Source of the DNA: Sinohyriopsis cumingii
Taxonomy: Eukaryota; Mollusca; Bivalvia; Unionida; Unionidae
NCBI GenBank assembly: GCA_028554795.2
Contig: CM068839.1
Coordinates: forward strand, 83,969,540 to 84,033,539
Reading direction: 5' to 3'
Length of the DNA: 64,000 bases
Positions 23,077 through 34,679 of the stretch are shown here, piece by piece; positions within the stretch are counted from its first letter, which is position 1, and the number at the start of each line of letters is the position of its first letter. A program made the position numbers and the translations under genes. The notes under the pieces are model-generated. The model saw only the letters and a program-made list of their open reading frames with translations, did no database searches and was not told where the DNA came from.

Positions 23077-23228
23077 AAAATAAAATAAAATATATATCTT
23101 GTTTGAAGCTGAATAAAATATTTATCTTGTTTGTAGCCAGATAAAATATATATCTTGTTTGAAGCTAAATAAAATATATACCCTGTCTGCAGCTGAATAA
23201 AATAAATATATCTTGTTTGAAGCTGAAG
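23077..23228. repeat. About 30-bp degenerate tandem repeat, 5 copies
   Basis: Units of 'aataaaatatatatcttgtt' plus 'tgaagctg', directly after the SINE target-site duplication. Confidence 0.8.
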
Positions 23229-23362
23229 AACAGCATTAATTCGAATAGACTGGTTTTGGCCTCACAGATGAATTTTATATTGTTGTGACATATTGTATTT
23301 ACTGATTATGGCATGCATACCTAGCTGTTTATTGGGTTACAGAGAAGTGAGATATGGATTAC

Positions 23363-23583
23363 CACAAGTACTTGCTTATAAGTCAGGTTTAACTGCGAAC
23401 AACATTGACCCTAATCTAATGTCACATAGTGCACCACCTGATCAGCAGCTGTGTTGTTTGTTCTGCTGATTGTTCTTAACAGTGCATAGGCCCAGATCTG
23501 CCCGTGGATTATGCGAAGACATACATGGATTGATGCAGTTTGTACTTGGATCTGACTTGTGTACAAGTACATGTGGTATATAT
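23363..23583 (+). mobile_element. Palindromic MITE-like element
   Basis: The left end acttgcttataagtcaggtt and right end 'gacttgtgtacaagtacatg' flank diverged versions of the two internal hairpins. Confidence 0.75.
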
Positions 23584-23939
23584 TGTAGTTGTGATTCATT
23601 GAGAACTAGGAATTGTAACACTTAGTAATAAGACTGTAGATAAATTAAATTGATATGTACTGTGTGCACCCATCTGCATGACAATGTGTAGTCCCTTTCA
23701 AAATTATCCAGAGTGGACCTAATTGATGAAGTATGCAACTGTGCACCAGATCTAATGATTACAGTGTGCTGCTGTATTCAAATTAGTAATATATTTTAGA
23801 TATGTGTGGATGTAGATTCTGAGATATATACAATATCAGAGTCATCAGTTTGATAATCATGGTCACTGCGTAGGAAAGTTATATGGTATTTGACAGTACT
23901 GTGTATGTTCCCATAGAGATTGAAAGCAGGTGCAAAATA

Positions 23940-24135
23940 CAGTATATACCAACATATAAGATGAGTCCAGCTGCAAACTTCATAGATCCAAATCTGCCAT
24001 TGCATAGTTGATGGCATATCTGGGTCTGGACAGTTTGTTAGGTGTAATCAGTGGAACAAACAACATTGACAACAATGTCAGATCAGGGTCTGTGTTCTTT
24101 GAGGCTGTACTTGACTTGTAAGCATGTGTACAGCA
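23940..24135 (-). mobile_element. Palindromic MITE-like element, reverse orientation
   Basis: Begins agtatataccaacatataag and ends 'gacttgtaagcatgtgtac'. The order of internal blocks (cagatctg block first, 'gatcagggtctgtg' last) is the reverse of most copies. Confidence 0.78.
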
Positions 24136-24473
24136 TTGTACTAGTAACATGGCTTCATATTTATCTGAGAGTATAATCCAGTAGATCGAGGTGTATGCTA
24201 TTTTCATGTAGGCTATTTAAGGTCAGAACAAGCCAGATCCTCGTATAATGGCATTAGGAACCCATATTTAAGATGAATAGAAATGGTTTACTAAGGTAAT
24301 GGAAAATGGGGGCATATTTCATCTACTTTTTAAATTGATTCCTTGTAGTATCCACCCAGCTTGGTGATAAAATGGAGACATTAGGGATAAAATATGGATG
24401 CCATGAAAGTAGTGTATATATAAGAGTGGAAAATCACTTTGTATTGAGTAAATATTGCCAACAGTAGTTAGAC

Positions 24474-24548
24474 ATGTCTAAAAGTATACGGAAGACATTT
24501 TGGCAGGTACAAACTCAGGTCAAACAGCGACGGGTAATCTATCTGATG
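24474..24548 (+). CDS. Candidate alternative first exon (25 codons)
   Basis: The ATG at 24474 follows an in-frame TAG at 24465. The frame MSKSIRKTFWQVQTQVKQ continues to the donor ATG|GTAAGA in phase 0. Two weaker internal phase-0 donors are CAG|GTACAA (after codon 11) and CGG|GTAATC (after codon 20). The short basic peptide with an aromatic pair and alternating Val/Gln/Lys has the same character as the 21104 exon. It is a second candidate start for the dynein chain. Only ORF, stop and donor evidence supports it. Confidence 0.38.
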
Positions 24549-24886
24549 GTAAGATTGCATTAACTTTCCTCTATCAAGTTTTGTTTTTTGCAATTGAAGG
24601 ACATTACTCTCTTCTAATTTGTAGCTAAAATCACTTTTGAATCTTCTTTAGAATTTAGGCAGATATAATTCAGCATAAAATGTTGTTCAGTTTAGTAACT
24701 TAAAGGATCATCAAAAATATATCTACCAATTGACTGTGACTTCAAGAACTAATTTAACTCTGTCATACATTTGCATCCATATTTGGGCTAAACTATGATA
24801 GTACTGCAAAGAGAAACATCTGGACATATATACAGACTCCATCCCTGGATGTACAATTTCATTGCTTTCCACAAAGATTCCATGTT

Positions 24887-24962
24887 TTTTTCCATCAAAA
24901 TATTGTCCTTGGTAAAAGGCTGGAATCTTTAGGCAAATTTCCAGCCTTTTTCTATGGAAAAT
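24887..24962. other. Small nested hairpin
   Basis: A perfect 11-bp stem, aaaaggctgga (24914-24924) with tccagcctttt (24940-24950), has a 15-nt loop. Outer complementary bases (tttttccat and atggaaaa) extend it. No function is assigned. Confidence 0.6.
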
Positions 24963-25026
24963 ACATTGATATGAAAGACTGGAAAAGGTATGTGTTCGTC
25001 TGTGAAATATACTGGATATTTTGCAG

Positions 25027-25072
25027 CCCATTTGAAGATGTCAGCATGGGAAGACAATCATCAGCAGAGGAG
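25027..25072 (+). CDS. Possible small exon between acceptor and donor
   Basis: The acceptor-like tactggatattttgcag is followed by a frame (PFEDVSMGRQSSAEE) ending at GAG|GTATGT in phase 0, 46 nt in all. The exon would have to be entered one base into its first codon boundary, like the 19203 segment. Very weak; it may be cryptic. Confidence 0.15.
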
Positions 25073-25129
25073 GTATGTGATAGGCAAGTTTTTAAGTGTA
25101 ACTACAGTTGCTCTTGACTGTCAAAATAG

Positions 25130-25378
25130 GTATCCAGGTTGTTTCAAAAGATGTTAAATAATGTGGGACTATATCGTCATTCTTGTTTGACACCAATATT
25201 AAAACACTTTATGATTTTGCTGACTTCATGAGTCAGTTTCATGATGTAGGTCACATTATTATAGATGTGATATATGAATTTAAATATTTTTGCTGTGATT
25301 CTGTGATTGATCATCTTACACAACATACCTGTTCTCCACACAGAATCAAACGCTTTCTGAAAATCCACAAGTCATAAG
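25130..25378 (-). pseudogene. RT fragment of a second non-LTR retrotransposon
   Basis: The minus strand encodes MDFQKAFDSVWRTGML (RT motif with the FxKAFD aspartate), and 63 residues on reaches GVKQE in place of the usual GVKQG(D/C). A stop follows directly, then SPTLFNIF-like remains. It lacks the YxDD block and both ends. The KAFDSVWR wording differs from the LINE at 3.2-4.9 kb, so this is a separate lineage. Confidence 0.85.
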
Positions 25379-25429
25379 ATCTATCATTGGAAGCCACTGT
25401 AAGTAATCCACTATGTTCATTTATCACCT

Positions 25430-25604
25430 GTAGTGGCCTGTGTGGAGATTTCCCGATTTCTCATGAATATGCATAAACCAGGTTAACAAACCACTGCCAG
25501 CATCAATACATTTTTATCACCAATGTAACCTAGCATTGACCTTTCATGTTGTTTGAATGAGCCCATCAAAGTTTCTCTTCCAAGTACAGTCACTTATCTA
25601 TCGA
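25430..25604. repeat. Dispersed repeat segment shared with about 51.0-51.2 kb
   Basis: The wording 'tttctcatgaatatgcata', 'gacctttcatgttgtttgaa' and 'cttatctatcgataaa' recurs in diverged form at 51065-51420. It abuts the left arm of the fold-back element. Confidence 0.5.
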
Positions 25605-26625
25605 TAAAATGGGCATTGATGTGTAGGAGATTGTTACATAATAAGTGTTGCTGATAATGTATCTTTATTTATACATATTGATGAAAAACTCTAAAGTGTC
25701 AGCAGAGGCATCTACAAGTGTTCAAGGAACATAGAAGATTATTATTACTCATGGCTTGTGATGATGAAGAGCTTTTGTTTGGAATATTTGTGTTTATTTA
25801 TAAAAGTATTAGGAATGAAAATATTATATACTATTTCACGATTTAAGATAAAATCAAAACAAGTGATCATGGATCAAGTAATTTTCTTCAAAACAAAAGA
25901 TATGTGTGTTGTTTTACCAACTCAGTATTATTAATATCGAACAGAAATATATATGTCAGTATATTTACTCTATTCAAACCACCTTTATGACAAGAATGTT
26001 TGGTTTATTCACATAAAAGTTTTATTGTAACTCAGAACAGAAAGTTCTTAGATTATCACATCTAATTTCCATGGAAACCAAGAGGCTGGCAGAAGGCTAA
26101 ATAATGCTAATGTACATTGTAGACATGAAAAGCTGTACAAATGTATACCTTGCATTTCTAAGGGTTATCAAGTTCACCGATGTCATCATATACAAGTACT
26201 CGCCAATATTTATCATATGCTCACCTATATTGTCATAAAACAATTACTGCGGTGTTGCATTATCCAGTAGCTCAAAGGAAATGTTTCGTTCCAGTCATAA
26301 AGATAAGAGTCAAAACTTTTTTTTATGACATTGACTTGCTCCTCAGTTTAGATTTGATCAAAATCATAGGAAAATAGATAAGATTTCCATTCCTAATACA
26401 AATTTTAATAAACACAAATAATTGAAACAAAAGCTATTCTTTATCATCACAAGCCATGGGCAATAATAATCCTCTATGCTCCTTTATTAGAGCTTGACTG
26501 AGTGCCTGATATAAAAATCCTTTGATCAATATGACATAGGAAGCTTGTTTGTATAATTACACAACAACAACTTCACATCAATATATTAAATCTGATGGGC
26601 ATGTTTCTATCCAAATATAGATGAT
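25605..26625. mobile_element. Large fold-back element, about 230-bp inverted arms
   Basis: The left arm at 25605-25840 (including gattattattactcatggct and 'tgtgatgatgaagagctttt') is complementary to the right arm at about 26370-26625 (including aagccatgggcaataataat). The 530-bp centre holds no recognised gene. It could be a non-autonomous DNA transposon or two head-to-head insertions of one repeat. A third partial relative lies at 50805-51430. Confidence 0.65.
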
Positions 26626-26632
26626 CTCATCT

Positions 26633-26668
26633 GAGTGTGTGTGTGTGTGTGTGTGCATTTGTGTGTGT
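26633..26668. repeat. (GT)n microsatellite
   Basis: Interrupted GT run. The DNA from here to 27130 shows nothing else supportable. Confidence 0.85.
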
Positions 26669-27129
26669 TGAATCTTTTCATACATATGCTGATAACCTGA
26701 TTTTAGAATTTGTTCCATTTAAATAATGTCTTTGAGATTTATTTATTTTGGTGTTGGAATGTTTTAACTTGTATATTTCACCATTTAAAAACATATATCT
26801 AGTTGCAGTCTATATATTGTTGTAAACAAAATGGTAGAACTCTTCCATAGCCTTCTGATAAGTACAATTAATCATGGCCAGGCCCACTACTCAGGGGTGG
26901 AGCTTATTTTTGATTGCCAATGTAATGAAGCTATTGAGAATGCACCACTCCAACTGGATGGGATACTGTTTAGTTCTGGGTTGCAGATGCTGTATTAATG
27001 GAAGTTCATTAGCTCCACTTTTGAAAATTTGGAAACTCCAACCAAGAGGTATGGCCGCATGACTAGATTCATGAAGGCAATGATGTGGGATTGGAAATTC
27101 TATCATGTAGATAATCTGTGAGTACTTTG

Positions 27130-28920
27130 GTGCATATTTGTACGTCCTTATATCCACAAAATGGAGTCAGGTCAGTGATATAGTTTGGTACATATCCATG
27201 TCCACAATCCTACACTCTAGAGTAAGGTCAGTGATATAATTTGGTACATATCCATGTCCACAAATCTACACTCTAGAGTAAGGTCAGTGATATAGTTTGG
27301 TACATACCCATGTCCACAAACCTACACTCTAGAGTAAGGTCATTGTTATAGTTTGGTACATATCCATGCCCACAAAGCTACACTCTAGAGTAAGGTCAGT
27401 GTTATAGTTTGGTGCATATCCATGTCCACAAACCTACACTCTAGAGTAAGGTCAGTGTTATAGTTTGGTACATATCCTTGTCTACAAACCTACACTCTAG
27501 AGTAAGGTCAGTGATATAGTTTGGTACATACCCATGTCCACAAACCTACACTCTAGAGTAAGGTCAGTGTTATAGTTTGGTGCATATCCATGTCCACAAA
27601 CCTACACTCTAGAGTAAGGTCAGTGATATAGTTTGGTACATATCCTTGTCTACAAATCTACACTCTAGAGTAAGGTCAGTGTTATAGTTTGGTACATACC
27701 CATGTCCACAAACCTACACTCTAGAGTAAGGTCAGTGTTATAGTTTGGTGCATATCCATGTCCACAAACCTACACTCTAGAGTAAGGTCATTGTTATAGT
27801 TTGGTACATATCCTTGTCTACAAATCTACACTCTAGAGTAAGGTCAGTGTTACAGTTTGGTACATATCCTTGTCTACAAACCTACACTCTAGAGTAAGGT
27901 CAGTGTTATAGTTTGGTGCATATCCATGTCCACAAACCTACACTTTTGAGTAAGGTCAGTGATATAGTTTGGTGCATATCCATGTCCACAAAGCTACACT
28001 CTAGAGTAAGGTCAGTGTTATAGTTTGGTGCATATCCATGTCCACAAACCTACACTCTAGAGTAAGGTCAGTGTTATAGTTTGGTGCATATCCATGTCCA
28101 CAAACCTACACTTTTGAGTAAGGTCAGTGATATAGTTTGGTGCATATCCATGTCCACAAACCTAATCTCCAGAGTAAGGTCAGTGATATAGTTTGGTGCA
28201 TATCCATGTCCACAAACCTACACTCTAGAGTAAGGTCAGTGATATAGTTTGGTACATATCCTTGTCTACAAACCTACACTCTAGAGTAAGGTCAGTGATA
28301 TAGTTTGGTGCATATCCATGTCCACAAACCTACACTCTAGAGTAAGGTCAGTGATATAGTTTGGTGCATATCCATGTCTACAATCCTACACTCTAGAGTA
28401 AGGTCAGTGATATAGTTTGGTACATATCCATGTCCACAAACCTACACTCTAGAGTAAGGTCAGTGATATAGTTTGGTGCATATCCATGTCCACAAAACTA
28501 CACTCTAGAGTAAGGTCAGTGTTATAGTTTGGTGCATATCCATGTCCACAAACCTACACTCTAGAGTAAGGTCAGTGATATAGTTTGGTGCATATCCATG
28601 TCCACAAACCTACACTCTAGAGTAAGGTCAGTGTTATAGTTTGGTGCATATCCATGTGCACAAACCTACACTCTAGAGTAAGGTCAGTGATATAGTTTGG
28701 TGCATATCCATGTCCACAAACCTACACTCTAGAGTAAGGTCAGTGATATAGTTTGGTGCATATCCATGTCCACAAACCTACACTCTAGAGTAAGGTCAGT
28801 GTTATAGTTTGGTACATATCCATGTCCACAAACCTACACTCTAGAGTAAGGTCAGTGATATAGTTTGGTGCATATCCATGTCCACAAACCTACACTCTAG
28901 AGTAAGGTCAGTGTTATAGT
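27130..28920. repeat. 56-bp minisatellite, about 31 copies
   Basis: Tandem 56-bp unit: tccacaaacctacactctag, agtaaggtcagtgatatagt, ttggtgcatatccatg. The core contains the palindrome ctctagag. Variable sites (gtgata/gttata, gtgcat/gtacat, ccatgtccaca/ccttgtctaca) recur in combinations, pointing to unequal exchange of multi-unit blocks. The first unit near 27130-27180 is diverged. Confidence 0.95.
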
Positions 28921-29109
28921 ATTTTAATTGCTTCCAAAACAAAAGGCAGACATGATAAAAAAGGAGAATTGTATTGAAGGTGAATGTCTGCATTGCCTTT
29001 CTGTAGCTATGACTACTGAACTATTTACATAAGTAGAGAGCAACCATTTGCAAAGAGTCGCCTTGAAGTTTATTGCATTTCTCAAGGTACAACACAAATT
29101 AACATATCT

Positions 29110-29520
29110 GAACTTGAACTCATAGCCTATTGAAGCAGACTCTACTGTACTAACCTGTAGGCCATGGCCTTCTGAAGCTGACTCCACTGTGCTAACCCTT
29201 AGGCCATGGCCTCCTGGACCAGACTCCAATGAGTATACTAACCCTTTTTTCCTTGGCCTCCTGAGCCAGACTTCACTATATTTAACCCTATGGCCATGGC
29301 CTCTGTACAAGACTCCACTGTACTAACCCTTAGGCCATGACTTCTTGAACCAGATTCCTCACTGCAAATACCTAGTCTATGGAATCTTGAACCCCAGTCC
29401 ACTGTGCCAACGAACTATGCCATGGCCTTCAGAACACCAGTCCACTGTGTCAACCTTTAGGCCATGGCCTCTGTTACCTGAGTCTAATTTGCCATGCACA
29501 AGGCCATGTTCAGTGGCCTT
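29110..29520. repeat. Degenerate repeat, about 45-60 bp, 'taggccatggcct' core
   Basis: Seven or so copies of 'ttaggccatggcct' with 'agactccactgtgctaaccc' between them. The core is GC-richer than the surroundings. Open frames on both strands are incidental. Confidence 0.75.
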
Positions 29521-29524
29521 TTTG

Positions 29525-30465
29525 TTTCATGGTAATTAAATAGGCTTCTTCCATGTCTGCTCATTACATTTACATGGGAATATAAATTGCTCTTCAGGTA
29601 ATTGCCTACCTTGGATTTAAAATGGAGTTGGTTGCATTGGTAATTTCTTGAAATAAATCAATGATTATTCATGGTCTGAATCTTCTCAAATGAGTACTCA
29701 CAAAAATATAATCTCTTTACATGCTATATATAACAGACATCTTGTCTCATCATTTATATTGAAAAAAGAGTTTTTACTCATTAATTTTTATCATGTGCAG
29801 CAAGTTCTAACAACTTTTGACAGACATGCTGTTGGCAAGAGACAGATAACAGATGTTGAAATGTGTGCATTATTCTTCTCCTGTCTATTGCTATTGATTT
29901 CTATTTATTCTTCTTTATCTTGTGATGGTATATAGGAATTTGTCCATCAATGGATGTTACAAGAATTTATTTGAATCTTTTTGGTTATGCTCATAAACAT
30001 TTGTAACTATTCAAGCAGTGATAATGGTCTTCAAGTAATTAATTAGACAAGATACAATGGTCTTGGAAAACCAGGCATTCTGGAACAAAGTTGATTCCTC
30101 TGTGCATGCAAAATGAATGGTTTCATGGTGGAACTTGTTTAACTTCAGAAAATTATTGCATGTACTGCAGAATTCAGTTTCATATTACTTGGAATGTTAA
30201 ATTATTAATTCAGCAAACATGGATCTTGTACAGCTGCCTGATTCATATATAGTCTCATGGAAACTTGAGAATGTGAGAGAAATAAGAGATTCCAACACAT
30301 TTTCGTGGACAGACTGTCATTGGTGTTATATCTTTAAATTCAGGAATACTTGAAAAGCCAAGATTCAAACACATTTTCTTGGACAAACTCTTGTTGACAC
30401 TGTGTCTTTTAAAGTCCAGAATATTTTAAAAGCCAAGATTCCACATTATCCACCAGCAGCAGTAA
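29525..30465. other. AT-rich DNA; a diverged pair of 'ttcttggacaaact' repeats near 30.3 kb
   Basis: No supported gene. Two similar segments ('gattccaacacattttcgtg' and 'gattcaaacacattttcttg') lie about 75 bp apart just before the candidate exon. Confidence 0.5.
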
Positions 30466-30495
30466 CAGATGGTAAAAATATTGGCTTCAGTAAAC

Positions 30496-30585
30496 ATGGA
30501 TGAAGAGCAGTCTTTGATGTTAATGATAAAGAAAGGCATGGTTCAAAAACTGCAACATCAGAGACAGAAAATAGCAATAAAATGG
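30496..30585 (+). CDS. Candidate alternative first exon (30 codons)
   Basis: The ATG at 30496 has a good context (aaacATGG). The frame, MDEEQSLMLMIKKGMVQKLQ then basic residues, runs to the strong donor TGG|GTAAGT in phase 0. A longer version begins at ATG 30469 after an in-frame TAA. It is rich in Lys, Gln and Met and would join in frame to the dynein exon. It may instead be part of an unrelated transcript; no homology is recognised. Confidence 0.35.
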
Positions 30586-30829
30586 GTAAGTTTAGATGAT
30601 TTAAAAAAAATATGGTACCTTGCTGGTGGTTTAATTTATATACATTTATTAAAATCAAGATAAAATGTACATATTACACTGGGCTTTGTTGGCAGGCAAT
30701 ATCAGACTGATATTTAGACTTAAGCCAGATTACAAAATTGTCTTCAGTTAAGTGTGTGCATTACTTTTCAACGGTATAATGCAACCAGCTGCCATTACTG
30801 TATTGACCGAGACCATCCATAGCATAATG

Positions 30830-30972
30830 AACTAGTAGATATAGTCCCTAGTAGATATTGTCACTAGTAGATATTGTTACTAGTAGCTATAGTCACTAGT
30901 AGATATAGCCACTAGTAGATATGTCACTAGTAGCTGTAGTCACTAGTCGATATTGTCACTAGTAGATATAGT
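30830..30972. repeat. About 16-bp minisatellite, 9 copies
   Basis: Units of 'actagtagatattgtc' or 'actagtagatatagtc'; each contains the SpeI-type palindrome actagt. Confidence 0.9.
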
Positions 30973-31015
30973 AACATTCGACCAGACTCTCTCATGGCTC
31001 TGAGATATCCACTAT

Positions 31016-31235
31016 ATAAACCATATATACTAACTTACAAGTCAAGTCAAACTACAAACAACAAAGAACATGATCTGTCATTGCACAATGTGCCTGCAGA
31101 TCAGATTCTATGTAGTTTGTTCTATTGGTTACTCCTAACAAAATGCACAGACCCAGAACTGCTGGTGCATTGTGACAGCAGATCTAGGTCTATGCAGTTT
31201 AAAGCTGAACTCAATTTATAAGTGAGTATATATGG
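31016..31235 (+). mobile_element. Palindromic MITE-like element
   Basis: The left end accatatatactaacttaca and the right end taagtgagtatatatggt are near-perfect inverses. Both internal hairpins are present. Confidence 0.87.
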
Positions 31236-31267
31236 TATGTCTGGTAAAATACTTATTACTGTTGGAA

Positions 31268-31592
31268 CGTTCCAGTGGCCCAAGTGGTTAGAGCATCCAC
31301 CTCAGATGCAGGTGGTTGTGAATTCAAACCCCAGCTGAGTCATACCAAAGACTTATAAAAATGGCAATAGCAGCTGCCTCACTTGGCAGTCAGCATTAAA
31401 AGATTAGTGCTAGGACTGGTATCAGGATAATGTGACTAGGTGGGACATGATGCTACATGTATGTGGCATGATGCCCCAGTGCAAGACATTACTATAAACT
31501 GCTATACTGCAGACATTGAAGTGATATGACTGAATTTTTTTTAATGCTACATTAAAAATGCTACATTAAAAATCCAAATTACATACAGACAC
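31268..31592 (+). mobile_element. SINE family A copy
   Basis: The head tggcccaagtggttagagca, the body 'gtcataccaaagacttataa' and 'actgcagacattgaagtgat', and a degraded CA-type tail are present. Imperfect flanks ('attactgtt' and 'atcactgtt') may be an eroded target-site duplication. It follows the MITE by about 30 bp. Confidence 0.88.
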
Positions 31593-31599
31593 ACTAATC

Positions 31600-32239
31600 A
31601 CTGTTATTTATAGAAGGTGTTTTTCTTACTGTCACATAATTTATTTAAACATACTTTCAGCAATCATCCAAATTTTCATTATGAAATCACAACTACATCA
31701 AAATCATCGTCAACCTATCAAGCTACAAGAAAACTAATTTTGATCCATATCATATTGTATTATACCTGTTGTTTACCAGTTTAGTGTCATTAAACCTTAA
31801 TAAATACATATTCGTATAGTCCATATCGTGCTGACATGCCATTAAACTCTTTTTGTTGGGTAATCTGCTGAAATTTCTGGATATGTATTAAATCGAATAA
31901 AAGGTAAAGGAATAAAATTGAAAGCTGTTTGAATATTCAGTAGATTTGGAAGTGAAGATGGAAATGGGTAGCAAACAGAATGTATCTGTATATTTGTAGG
32001 ATTGCTGGAAATATTTTTTAATAAAAACAGACTTTTGTTGATTTTGGCTGATAATGTCAGTTGTTTCTATGCCTCTTTCAGCAGTTGTTCATAACCTTGA
32101 ACACATTTCATGATATCAACAGAACACATTTCATGATATCAACAGAGTGAGCATATGGTTCTACCTAGGCTGTCTGTCTATCCCTTTTCATTTTTTCATG
32201 GGTATTTGATAGCCACTATCATCCTGATGTGCTATTAAA

Positions 32240-32245
<6 letters not shown>
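31600..32245. other. AT-rich DNA with a short direct duplication
   Basis: A 22-bp direct repeat beginning acacatttcatgatatcaac occurs twice at 32100-32145. Nothing else supported. Confidence 0.55.

Positions 32246-32247
<2 letters not shown>

Positions 32248-32326
<79 letters not shown>
32248..32326. repeat. (AT)n microsatellite
   Basis: About 75 bp of TA dinucleotides after a short (CA) run. Confidence 0.97.
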
Positions 32327-32327
<1 letters not shown>

Positions 32328-32339
32328 CTGACCTATTCC

Positions 32340-33180
32340 ATTAAGTTTCATGCACCCATTGCAAGTTTCATGACTGCTCATAACTTTAAATTGACTTAAT
32401 GGATTGAATCTAAGTTTAGTTAAAGGCTGAACATTAAGAAAACCTGCATGTAGGTCAAGTATGATCTCACCTTTTTATGGCAGAAATTAAGAGTTATTGC
32501 CCCTGTTTGACTTGGAACTTTTCCTTTCAGTTCCATGATATTAGTGAGGACATCTGTGCTGTATTGACACAGTTATTGTCTTTATGCATGCAACATTAAA
32601 TTTTAAGTGTTTTATATCCAACTATTTTATTGCTTTAAGTCACATATACTAGTAATTGTGTTGATTATAAATTCTCTTTAAGAACATTAAATTTAATGGT
32701 AGTTCTGCCATTACATGTATTTCCTAATCTGTCTTCTTCTGAGGCTGAAGTTTTTACTATGTACATGTTTAAAGTGGAACATCTTCAGCAAGCTAGAAAT
32801 GTATCCATATGACACTGATGCCATTGCCAATGCAATTGAAGGGCAAAGAGGCCCTTAACTTTGTAAATGTTTGCCAGGATGCAAAGTCAGATATACTCTG
32901 CCTCTACAAAATTTGTTTCAATCTTTGAAGTCGATTTCAGTCTAAAGTTAGAGTCATAATAACTACATAAAATTGCAGGAAACAGCAAAAATTGAATTTG
33001 ACCTTGGCCTTCTTAATGTAACTGTAATACTGATTTTCATCCAACAACCATGTCATTGTTTCCAAATGAAAATTAAAGTGAAGAGTTCTAAGTTAAACAG
33101 AGACCATAATTCATTTGTTTCAAAAACAAGGTGAAAAGTGATCAAGACCTAGGACTTAGAATTATTCTGTCTAATTATGC
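32340..33180. repeat. Degenerate mollusc-type repeat region
   Basis: Phrases such as 'aagagttattgcccctgttt' and 'gcatgtaggtcaagtatgat' are characteristic of degenerate bivalve repeat DNA. Individual copies are too diverged to delimit. Confidence 0.4.
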
Positions 33181-33349
33181 ACACTAACAAAGTGAATAAT
33201 TTACAAAAGAGTCAGAAATCTGACTTGGGAATAAATAAATAAATGCTTGTGCCTTTGCTGCAGAACGCTGTTTTTGTTGTTGTTGTCTCACCTGGCCAAA
33301 AGGTATGTAAGCTTGTGGCATTGCTGTTTCTGACATTTCAAAAAGCACT

Positions 33350-34560
33350 GGGCCAATTGGATCAAGCATTGCAATGTTTCTTAGTGCATGCTCTACCAAA
33401 CTATTGCTTGGTATGGCTTCCTTAGCAGTGGTATTCTTTCAATAGCATCTATATGGGAAACTAATTTCCAGTTTGTGACGAACAGGTGAGTCAGTTTTGA
33501 TCAGATTAAGCAGAAATATTTCACACCACATGCTCCATGAAAATTGAAAATTTTGTCAGGAGTGACTCCATAAGTAGTGATGTGGATTCCTTAGCAGTCA
33601 AGTGGAAAACCTATTTGGAGCTTCTTATGAACTTTGATCCAAGTAGTTTGAATTGTATCTTATGACATGCTCTGTCAAATTTGTGTCAGGTGTGATATGC
33701 CTAACACTGATTTGGTTTACATAGTAACCAGGTGGAAAACAGAACAGTAGAACTAGTTTTGGTCATTCTTGGTACAAATATTTCATTTGACATTTTCCAT
33801 TACAATTGGCTTTTGGATTGCTCCCCTGGCACAGGTGTGGCTAATTTCATAACAGCCATATGAATGATCTTTTTTGTATAACTTCCTTAAAATACAGAGC
33901 AATCTTATCAATTTTGTTAATAATGTTACTCAGGTTATGCACCATCACTGATATTTGTACAGGGTGGCTCCACAGCATTGGTGTTGCTTTCATAGCAACC
34001 ATGTGAAATACATATTTTCAAATTATCTAGAAAGAATGAGCCAGTTGTTATTGAATTGGGTATGACATGTTCTACCAGATTTGATTTCAGGGTGGCTCCG
34101 TAGTAGCAGTGTGGTTTCCATAGCAACTAAATTGAAAACCTATTGTGAAATTTTCCAGAATGGTTTGACTACCTTGACAATCCTTGGTATGGATTTTCAT
34201 GGGACATGTTTCACTAGAATTTTGTTTGGAATGGATTCCCAAGCAACAGTGTGACTTCTAGGGCAACATGGTAAAAATATATTGTTGGTATAAATATATT
34301 GTCAATTTCTTCTCCAGAATGGCAGGGCAAATTTTTTGTCTTGGTACAAGTAATTATTAGGATACACACTAACAGAATTTGTCCAGGTTTTGACCATTAG
34401 CAATAGTTCAGCTTCGGTATAAACAAAGTAGAAAACCTGTTTTTGACTTCTTCAGCATGACTCCACCAGTTTGTAGTAAATATGGTGGGAATTGTGTTTG
34501 GGTTACCTCCCCTAACAATAGGACGACTTCCATAGCAACCAGATGGAAATGGAAACCAGT
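33350..34560. repeat. Degenerate tandem array, roughly 120-140 bp period
   Basis: Eight or more diverged units share 'ttgtcaggagtgactccata', 'gcagtgtggtttccatagca', 'accaggtggaaaac' and 'gacatgttctaccagatttg'. The period drifts. ORFs crossing it are short and inconsistent. Confidence 0.65.
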
Positions 34561-34582
34561 TATAATAGTTACATCCCATACT

Positions 34583-34585
<3 letters not shown>

Positions 34586-34664
<79 letters not shown>
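34586..34664. repeat. (AT)n microsatellite
   Basis: About 78 bp of AT dinucleotides. Confidence 0.97.
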
Positions 34665-34665
<1 letters not shown>

Positions 34666-34679
34666 GAAATTACTTTTCT

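Noticed and set aside
26874..27062. 62-codon plus-strand ORF starting MARPTTQGW
   Set aside because: No donor or acceptor in phase, no homology recognised, and a minus-strand frame of similar length overlaps it.
27130..28920. CRISPR array
   Set aside because: Units are contiguous 56-bp repeats without unique spacers, in eukaryotic DNA with introns and SINEs.
29345..29539. Pro-rich 64-codon ORF and its minus-strand partner at 28924-29310
   Set aside because: Generated by the degenerate 'taggccatggcct' repeat.
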